Notes under the pieces: generated by a model
What the model saw: the letters and a program-made list of their open reading frames with translations, nothing else
Databases searched by the model: none
Told to the model about the DNA's origin: nothing
Shown: positions 58,801 to 64,000 of the stretch, piece by piece
Numbering within the stretch: position 1 is the stretch's first letter
How the letters are laid out: each line of letters opens with the position of its first letter
Assembly: GCA_964452355.1 (NCBI GenBank)
Contig: CAYVKV010000001.1
Span: 1-64,000, forward strand
Direction: 5' to 3'
Source of the DNA: UBA1450 sp964452355
GTDB taxonomy: Bacteria > Patescibacteriota > Microgenomatia > UBA1406 > GWC2-37-13
DNA: 64,000 nt
Translations under genes and position numbers: made by a program

Positions 58801-60636
58801 ACCAAAATAGGTGATTCTTCCGAAAAAACGATCACGAATCAAATTCAAACATCTTTGGCGACTTTACCCCAGTCAATTCCGGTGACTTCAGAATTGACCA
58901 CCACAGTGATTCAGTCGCTTGCTACTCCTTCAATCGTTGCCCAGGTCGCCCAAGACACTAATATATCTTCTGAGAAGATCAATACCGTCATCCATGAACT
59001 TTCTCAAAATCTCAATCAATCTTCAGAGTCACTTATTCAGTCCATTTCAAACACTACCCAGTTGAGCGATGAAAATATCATACAAGTTATTCAATCGGTC
59101 ACCACACAAGCCATCTCAAACAAGCAAGTGGTAAACTCGATCTCCGGACAGACATCGCTCCCCGCTCCACAAATCACTTCAATAATAGAAACGACCGCAG
59201 CTGCAGTTTCCTCAAAAACTACCGAGCCAACACAAACCATCAAAGAACAAATCACCGGACAAATTACTACTCCAGTCAACAATCAATTTACTCAAGAGAC
59301 CGTCACGCAGATCTTTCAAGAAATCGCACAAGTTCAATCAATCATTTCAAGTGTCGCACAAAAAACACAGACAACCGAGCAGCAAGTGCAACAAGTTTTC
59401 CAAGAATTCAACACCCATATATCTGAAAGTTCATCACAACTTACCCAGTCAATTGCAGACAATGCGCATATATCGGTTGAACAAGTACAAGCTATTATGA
59501 CGACCACTTCTCAGGCAATCGATCAGTCACCAGAAGTCAGAAATACGATCGCGACAAAAACGAATACTTCTGCATCAACGGTTCAACAAATAGTAACTGC
59601 TGTCCCACAAGCTATGACGGTCGCGCTAACAAATACAACTTCTATAATCAAAGAGGTTGCACAAAGCTCACAAACAAACGAAGCTACCTCTCAACAAATA
59701 ATTCAAAGCCTCATGAATACTGCCGTTGAAAATAACTCGTTTGTTGAAAATCTCGCCGAAGAACACCAGTTGAAATCCCAACAAATCAAAAATATCCTCA
59801 CAACCTATTCTCATAATGTAAGTCAACCTTCCGAGACATTGATTCAAACAATTAATCAATCATCAGGAGTTCCAAAGGATCAAGTTCGTTCGATTATTCT
59901 TTCTCTCACAAACTCCATTCTCTCATCGCATGAAATCATTGGCCAAGTTGCCCAAGCTGAAGGTATGAGTGAAGCTGATGTGAGCAATGTGATGGAAGAA
60001 CAACTTGAGGTCGCAAGTGAACCGGAAAAGCACATTGAAAAAACAATCTCCATTCCCAAAACTATTTCTCTTGAAGATTACGAAGAGGTCAAAGAGATGT
60101 GGACCAAGCATTTTGAAGAAGGAGAAGTACCCGTCTCAGAAACCATTAAGACGCGCAAAGATTGGATCGAACAAGAAGTAGTATATATTACCAATACGCT
60201 CAATAAAATCCTTTCATCAGATGAAAAGCTTCAACAAGAGGGTTTAGACGAACTTGGTTATCTGCTTCCCATATTTTTAATAAATAACCTCAAGGGAGAT
60301 GAGCTTATTGTATATCTTAAAGCAAAGCTAGAAGCGGCAAAATTGGTTATGAAGATCCTTGAACACGAAGAGAAAGCCAAAAATGAGATAAAAGAAGACG
60401 AGGAAGAAGAAGTGCTTGTTGATGTTGTCCAAGAAGAGACTGCCGAAGAACCAAAACATATGGCAATCGATGAAGAAGAGGAGGAAGCGCCCCGAAGTAT
60501 TGAGGAACGGGTAAAAGCTGTCCAAGAAAAACTATCAGCAGGAGAATCATTTGATGTACCTGAGGAAAACAACCTTTCACTCGGAGAAATTAAAAATCGC
60601 TTGAAAGATGCAACGAATTCTGAAGATGAACGGTAA
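55891..60636 (+). CDS. Giant VirB6/TrbL-like membrane protein with a long repeat tail
   Basis: The 1581-residue protein has a signal peptide (SVSMAQGSYAQ region), a Cys-containing segment, and about six membrane helices at residues of about 120-430 (VGPTIIKIGTMLLYVAFSSAIVF, YVLGVMLLLRKILLWFMLFVAPFLALL), as in VirB6-like channel proteins of CPR. After a Pro-rich linker (about 440-460) there are about 20 repeats of roughly 32 residues (about 600-1390). They follow the pattern (V/I)A-x2-T-x2-S-x3-V-x2-(I/V)(L/M), e.g. NISKTTNIDESTVSNVL. The end is acidic and charged. The gene is divergent from the 663-residue surface protein. It probably belongs to the secretion or DNA-transfer apparatus. Confidence 0.78.
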   Translation: MRNKLFAVSLAFTMFVSMAQGSYAQQVTDIYNFPINPITCNKIDPTLSCPEEFIRGGSSGAGIYGDLGDRCATSYADFLSDPIGSHYWIEDPSITSQGKADERARQFLYWVLNTNAIDEAPVLRAIWNFSSIISLVGVVLVATIFGIGYIISRRSGNVYNGIGNFFAGGSSGISVGPTIIKIGTMLLYVAFSSAIVFILIQFSEILMRFFFDNLGGKSLFNIYFVNPGDSTLGATELSYKSFIGCRDLNIRVQEGIDAEVFLLKMTNVSYYVLGVMLLLRKILLWFMLFVAPFLALLMPFIFIRNTGWIWIGVFFQWLFYGPLVALFLGAMAKMWSEGIPFSFDFSRAGDLTGYVYPTGLNIVYGGPAQRVLSGVVDRPIGALNNGSYIDTFAEYVITLIMLWAVAFFPWWLLRIFRDYCCEGIYAMKNILLAMYDNMRGGPSKGPSPSHPPSLPSLKIDTKTPTNRDVNVNIQSLNQIKKSLTTDITRSMSFQATRITDVARVETNKQMNQVVNKNLAYISNPVKAKIPAERQQFMNLRSELFNRAIKNDTVARTILASTSTVTTEKSKIRESLIQSLPQTISISQVVTKDIHIPQEAFSKITNSYTTQVTNNSQAVQKLATSAKTDAQTVTNILNTYNRYTSQPVSTIISTIARETNTSEKIVKHVLHDAGLMSAQSRFVQGIASTQKLTKEQVSKVLHSIKSTVLRETSLAERVSSETQTSKENVQSLIKDTFTSAATNTTLTTTVAEKSSTTLPAVQSIMNAFASSIESSSTKEVVQNISKTTNIDESTVSNVLQEASTQIQNHSTLQQTAQKIGVEVEQAKSVVRLAVDATVETAVSSKPVVMVINDNQAPAAQVTATSIQNIFKTTSQDNNTTTTVAQTTHTTQQQVQNVLESYAQHINEQSSSAVTSIATETNMSVSQIKDIMNVTSTTVQNSPQVKEQIVKESKLDQRTVEKIIQSVPASIQTKIGDSSEKTITNQIQTSLATLPQSIPVTSELTTTVIQSLATPSIVAQVAQDTNISSEKINTVIHELSQNLNQSSESLIQSISNTTQLSDENIIQVIQSVTTQAISNKQVVNSISGQTSLPAPQITSIIETTAAAVSSKTTEPTQTIKEQITGQITTPVNNQFTQETVTQIFQEIAQVQSIISSVAQKTQTTEQQVQQVFQEFNTHISESSSQLTQSIADNAHISVEQVQAIMTTTSQAIDQSPEVRNTIATKTNTSASTVQQIVTAVPQAMTVALTNTTSIIKEVAQSSQTNEATSQQIIQSLMNTAVENNSFVENLAEEHQLKSQQIKNILTTYSHNVSQPSETLIQTINQSSGVPKDQVRSIILSLTNSILSSHEIIGQVAQAEGMSEADVSNVMEEQLEVASEPEKHIEKTISIPKTISLEDYEEVKEMWTKHFEEGEVPVSETIKTRKDWIEQEVVYITNTLNKILSSDEKLQQEGLDELGYLLPIFLINNLKGDELIVYLKAKLEAAKLVMKILEHEEKAKNEIKEDEEEEVLVDVVQEETAEEPKHMAIDEEEEEAPRSIEERVKAVQEKLSAGESFDVPEENNLSLGEIKNRLKDATNSEDER

Positions 60637-60691
60637 GGTGACAAACCACGTTTCCAGCTGAAAAAAGCGCTCTAAACTGGTAAAATGAGCG

Positions 60692-61231
60692 ATGCAATAC
60701 TACGATAATGTTCAGTTTATCGCCCAGGTCAATAAAGAAGATTCTATCGAAGGAAAAATTGAACGATGGAAAGCACATCGAAACGGCATTTTACATCGAG
60801 CCCTTACTATTGCGGTTTATGTAAATGATTCCATTCTTCTCCAAAAACGCAAGCATCCGGTATTTGACTCTGTATTTGATATGACTGTTTCGACTCACCA
60901 AATATATGTGAGCGATGTATTGCAAAGTGATGAAGAGGCTATTTATCAGACACTTGAACGAGAGCTCCTTCTTGCGCCTGCATCTTTAAAACAAAAACCT
61001 CAGTTTAAAGGGAGTGTAATGTATAAAGCAAAGGATCCGAAAAGTGATTTTACAGAACATGAGGTTTGCCACGTATATGCCTGTGCAATAAGTTCTATTC
61101 CGCTGTTTAATCCCGTATTTGCATACGAGGTCAAAACAGTCTCTCTCAATACAATTAAAGATCAAACTCAAGGAATATATCCCCATTTAGCCCCCTGGGT
61201 GAAAGAGATGATTCAAAAAGGCATGGTATAA
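60692..61231 (+). CDS. NUDIX-fold protein, isopentenyl-diphosphate isomerase-like
   Basis: The 179-residue protein starts MQYYDNVQFIAQVNKEDSIEGKIE and contains AHRNGILHRALTIAVYVNDSILLQKRKHPVFDSVFDMTVSTHQ, which fits the N-terminal half of the NUDIX fold as in Idi-type enzymes. The Nudix box is poor (EEAIYQTLERELLL lacks the full GX5EX7REUXEEXGU), so catalysis is doubtful. EHEVCHVYACAI near residue 128 matches a later Idi-like segment. Substrate unknown. Confidence 0.68.
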   Translation: MQYYDNVQFIAQVNKEDSIEGKIERWKAHRNGILHRALTIAVYVNDSILLQKRKHPVFDSVFDMTVSTHQIYVSDVLQSDEEAIYQTLERELLLAPASLKQKPQFKGSVMYKAKDPKSDFTEHEVCHVYACAISSIPLFNPVFAYEVKTVSLNTIKDQTQGIYPHLAPWVKEMIQKGMV

Positions 61232-61278
61232 TCTGATATAGTTTCCTGACATTATTGATTATTTATTTGAACGATTGT

Positions 61279-62334
61279 ATGAATAAAAATATATATATCC
61301 TTCCCGTAAGTGTGACCTTTCGAAACATTAAGTATCCTGAAAAAATGATTAAATCTGTAGAAGGATTGGAACGAAGGCTCAAAGGAAAAAAACTCAACAT
61401 AACAATGGGAAAACAGGTCCATAAGGATAATATGTCAAATATTTACGAAGCAACCCTCGATAAAGCAAAAGTATTGGTAAAACATACAGAAAATGTTGTT
61501 CCAGAAACCCCAATTGAGTTTTTGATTATGAGCGATGCTCATGACACTGAAGTTCGCGTTCTTAATCGTTTTGAATCAGAAGAGCATATCAAAGCTCCAA
61601 AAATAATTCACAATTTTCCAAAATACACGACGGTTATTACCGAAGATGTACGATCTCAAGGTTATGTAAGCCTTTCCGAACAAATCCTGAGTAAGAAACT
61701 TTCATCCATAACTGCAACATCGATTGGAAAATCTCTCGCACATTTTGTTAAAGTCTCTCAAGCGTGGGAAGAATTTAAAACAAATGAGTCAGCTCATCTC
61801 ATCTTCTATGAACACAGCCTTGAGATGCTTGTCGCTTTTCCGGAAGCAATTGAGCATTATCGATTTTTAGAAGATCAATTTACCCAGTATGCAGAAGAAA
61901 AAGAAGATCAGGAAAAGCGAGACCGACATTTCGTTTGGGCAGAAAGTTCTCCAAACAATATGTTTGTAAACAAAAAAGGAGACGTCGTCTTTTCCAATTT
62001 CAGCAGAGGATTCTGGGGGGATAATCAATTTATGCTTGCAGTATTTATTGCAAACATCATGGCATATTCGCTTTTGGGAAATATTCTTCGCTCAAAAGCC
62101 ATTGATTACATCAAAACATGTATAAAGGCATATAAAGACGTTACTGCTATTCGAGATGAGTATGTTTTTTCTCAATATGTGGGTTTGGAGATTTTACATC
62201 GATCCTATGGAAAAGGAATGAAAGTTTTATCTCAAAAAGAGAAACTCCTTTTGCAAAAAATTGGGCTTACGATCATTGAAGAAAAAGCAAAAACCATTAC
62301 TACATTGATAAATCAATTCAAACGGATAAAATAA
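61279..62334 (+). CDS. Degenerate aminoglycoside-phosphotransferase-like kinase-fold protein
   Basis: I use the ATG at 61279 (MNKNIYILPVSVTFRNIKYP, 351 residues); a TTG frame extends 8 codons more. AKVLVKHTENVVPETP (possible ATP-site Lys), MSDAHDTEVRVLNRF and AHFVKVSQAWEEF fit the kinase N-lobe and linker. The catalytic-loop position reads HFVWAESSPNNMFVNKKGDVVFSNF: the expected HxDxxxxN has Glu in place of Asp and the DFD-like metal site reads SNFSRG. Activity is therefore uncertain. A weaker relative is at 27630-28373. Confidence 0.62.
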   Translation: MNKNIYILPVSVTFRNIKYPEKMIKSVEGLERRLKGKKLNITMGKQVHKDNMSNIYEATLDKAKVLVKHTENVVPETPIEFLIMSDAHDTEVRVLNRFESEEHIKAPKIIHNFPKYTTVITEDVRSQGYVSLSEQILSKKLSSITATSIGKSLAHFVKVSQAWEEFKTNESAHLIFYEHSLEMLVAFPEAIEHYRFLEDQFTQYAEEKEDQEKRDRHFVWAESSPNNMFVNKKGDVVFSNFSRGFWGDNQFMLAVFIANIMAYSLLGNILRSKAIDYIKTCIKAYKDVTAIRDEYVFSQYVGLEILHRSYGKGMKVLSQKEKLLLQKIGLTIIEEKAKTITTLINQFKRIK

Positions 62335-62343
62335 TCAAATCGA

Positions 62344-63186
62344 TTATTGAGCAATGAGATTCTGAAAAGATCCATTTGACGCGTTCAGTGCCGCAGTATA
62401 GATTTGAATCAAATGTTTCAAATCTGCAGATACGCCAAACTTCATCGAGTCAATGCTTGCAATGGGAAGAATTTTTGAACTCGTACTTGAGAGAAATACT
62501 GAATCATACTCAAGCAGGCTTTTTTGAGCAATTGGTCGATATTCAATGGAGAAATCCGATGTCTCGATTACTTTCTCAATCGTCATCATCGTCACTCCTT
62601 CAAGAACATCTTGTTTTGGTGGGCTTATGATTTTTTTATCCTTCATGGCATAAAAATTGGTGCGCGTTCCTTCGCGAATATTTCCTGAATGGTCAACATA
62701 TAATGCGTCGTATCCTCCTTGTTTTTTTGACTTATTGTAGTAATAATAACTCGCCAGCATATTGAGTGATTTTGACTGTGGCATCCATCGCTCATATTCA
62801 AAGGAAAATGTCGCAACACCATCTCGATACCATTCTTTCTTGGGAAAAAGGGGCGCAAGGGGAAAAAGCAATAATTCCGCCTCTTTTGAGGTTTCTCCTC
62901 CCAACAGAAGCACTTTAATATTTATTGACGGTTCTGCAATCTTTTCACCAAATTCTTTAATCCACGAAGTGATAACTGCAGGAGTAAAATCATGAGTTAG
63001 ATTTATACATTGTGCAGAATGCATGAGTCGATCCACATGTTGTTCTACAAAATACAATATATTATTCCGCACTTTCAAAGATTCATATACGCCAAACCCG
63101 TACATGCGCTCAATATTTTCAATAGAAACAACAGCATCAGCAATCGGCAGTATCTTGCCATTTCGAGAATAGATTGGTGATTTCAT
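62344..63186 (-). CDS. Class IV aminotransferase
   Basis: The 280-residue PLP enzyme has GFGVYESLKVRNNILYFVEQHVDRL near residue 30, YYYNKSKKQGGYDALYVDHSGNIREGTRTNFYAM (with the catalytic Lys and the EGT motif), and PPKQDVLEGVTMMTIEKV. This is the fold of branched-chain aminotransferases, D-amino-acid aminotransferases and aminodeoxychorismate lyases. Which one cannot be told from sequence alone. It is convergent with the kinase-like gene. Confidence 0.9.
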   Translation of the reverse strand: MKSPIYSRNGKILPIADAVVSIENIERMYGFGVYESLKVRNNILYFVEQHVDRLMHSAQCINLTHDFTPAVITSWIKEFGEKIAEPSINIKVLLLGGETSKEAELLLFPLAPLFPKKEWYRDGVATFSFEYERWMPQSKSLNMLASYYYYNKSKKQGGYDALYVDHSGNIREGTRTNFYAMKDKKIISPPKQDVLEGVTMMTIEKVIETSDFSIEYRPIAQKSLLEYDSVFLSSTSSKILPIASIDSMKFGVSADLKHLIQIYTAALNASNGSFQNLIAQ

Positions 63187-63207
63187 AGATATCTGATAAT
63201 AAAATAA

Positions 63208-63732
63208 TTACTTACAGTTCCGCCACGCATTGATGCCACCGCGCGCGATCTTGAAAGCGGCGGTTTCGATTGCTTCCTTTGCGCCAAACCTTAGATCGGG
63301 ATTCGTGTCTGCACCCATCTGAGAACGAGTGTTCTGCCACGTTTGCGCGCTGAACTGGAACATTCCTCCATAATCTCCATTTCGTGCTCCGGTACCTCCT
63401 CCTGATTCGCAGTAAGCGATCTTTTTCAACTGATCTTTATCCACGCCATATTGCGCGCTGTATTGGTCAAAATACCCTTCAAAATCCGTTGCAGGCATTG
63501 GAGTGGGAGTAAGGGTAGGTATTGGAGTGAATGTCGGTGTAGGGGGGATAGTAGGTGTTGGTGTGTTGGTTGGCGTTGGCGTCAATGTGGGGGTTGGCAT
63601 CGAAGTCGGCGTAGGAGTGAGTGAAGGAATAACTACCACACCAAGGACCTCTCCTGTGGATTTGATTTGATAACCGGATACCGTAAAAAGAGTTAAGAGT
63701 ACTACAGAAATGATTAATCGTAATTGAAGCAT
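63208..63732 (-). CDS. Secreted lysozyme-like (transglycosylase) protein with TP-rich linker
   Basis: The ATG at 63730-63732 gives 174 residues. A signal peptide is followed by about 60 residues of PTPT-type repeats (VIPSLTPTPTSMPTPTLTPT) and a C-terminal lysozyme-fold domain: YSAQYGVDKDQLKKIAYCESGGGTGARNGDYGGMFQFSAQTW, with the catalytic Glu in YCESGG near residue 114. The end AAFKIARGGINAWRNC is typical of the fold. It probably cuts peptidoglycan, helping a cell-envelope machine to assemble. Confidence 0.88.
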   Translation of the reverse strand: MLQLRLIISVVLLTLFTVSGYQIKSTGEVLGVVVIPSLTPTPTSMPTPTLTPTPTNTPTPTIPPTPTFTPIPTLTPTPMPATDFEGYFDQYSAQYGVDKDQLKKIAYCESGGGTGARNGDYGGMFQFSAQTWQNTRSQMGADTNPDLRFGAKEAIETAAFKIARGGINAWRNCK

Positions 63733-63740
63733 GAAGTACA

Positions 63741-64000
63741 TTATACTCCAGCTCCTTCTGGCAGGAAAATTTCCGCTCCCGTTTGGATGTCAAAGACTCG
63801 TGCTTGAGGCATGCTTACAATCATTATATTTCCAGGTGTTCTAAAATTACCTGATCTATAGAAAATCTCATACGTGTGACCGGTTACACGCATCTCACAT
63901 TGAAAATCCATCATATTTCCCTCACTGTCTTCACGCTGAACTGAAACCACATTTTCTGCAAAGCAGTGCATACTCATTCCATCAAGCTCAATATCAAATG
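63741..64000 (-). CDS. Partial gene running off the window edge
   Basis: The frame is open through base 64000, so the N-terminus lies outside. The visible 86 residues end in MIVSMPQARVFDIQTGAEIFLPEGAGV. The part FQCEMRVTGHTYEIFYRSGNFRTPGN looks like a beta-rich domain. I do not recognise it. Its stop ends 8 bp before the lysozyme-like gene, so the two may form an operon. Confidence 0.6.
   Translation of the reverse strand, partial: FDIELDGMSMHCFAENVVSVQREDSEGNMMDFQCEMRVTGHTYEIFYRSGNFRTPGNIMIVSMPQARVFDIQTGAEIFLPEGAGV

Overview
The window reads as a chromosome segment of a Patescibacteria (CPR) bacterium, most likely a Microgenomates-type lineage; this assignment is inference from gene content. 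The signs are compact AT-rich DNA, the standard code with TGA as a stop, small gene versions (FtsB-like, DUF4258-like, short Fur proteins), several VirB2/TrbC-type pilin genes beside a VirB6-like giant protein, and many membrane-anchored proteins with Thr/Pro-rich linkers. Two runs of N (44330-44339 and 51590-51689) show a scaffolded assembly, and the second falls inside a near-identical repeat.

Positions 1-34.4 kb are host chromosome. In order: a small regulator, VIT1-type and Fet4-like metal transporters, truB, a pilin fused to a beta-propeller-like domain, Mn-type superoxide dismutase, a pentose-phosphate operon (unknown 552-residue protein, zwf, gnd), an iron block (Rrf2 regulator, FTR1 permease, ferric-reductase-like protein), a histone-like Lys-rich peptide, a fur-zip operon under a palindromic box, a surface protein with a histidine kinase, typA, an odd gene with a long structured leader and consensus promoter (21-22.1 kb), cupredoxin, glutamine synthetase, DEAD-box helicase, L,D-transpeptidase, a frameshifted luciferase-like monooxygenase, and assorted enzymes.

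About 34.6-46.35 kb is a probable integrative element inserted at the 3' end of a tRNA-Asn gene. It carries a serine recombinase, a winged-helix replication-like protein, small accessory proteins, a Zur-znuACB-YibE/F zinc operon, and a tightly overlapping three-gene set (HEPN protein, single-TM protein, polytopic membrane protein) preceded by a hairpin-rich leader, which looks like an uncharacterised defence or toxin module. Between the replication-like gene and the recombinase lies an unusual non-coding array: eleven modules, each with one short core repeated three times at exactly 11-bp steps, and a different core in each module.

Positions 46.4-64 kb return to host DNA: exonuclease, YqeY, FtsB-like protein, tRNA-Met, a dolichol-phosphate-mannose-synthase-like glycosyltransferase, then a pilus/secretion locus. 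That locus has at least four tandem pilin genes sharing an identical 251-bp core with variable ends, comM, a large surface protein, and a 1581-residue VirB6-like protein whose C-terminal half holds about twenty 32-residue repeats resembling helix-turn-helix units. A NUDIX protein, a degenerate kinase-fold protein, a class IV aminotransferase and a lysozyme-like protein close the window.

The most interesting items are the 11-bp-phased triplet array, the HEPN/membrane operon with its leader, the homogenised pilin cassette array, the repeat tail of the VirB6-like protein, and a shared TTGCAA-N5-TTGCAA-type operator in front of both Fur-family operons, one on the chromosome and one on the element.
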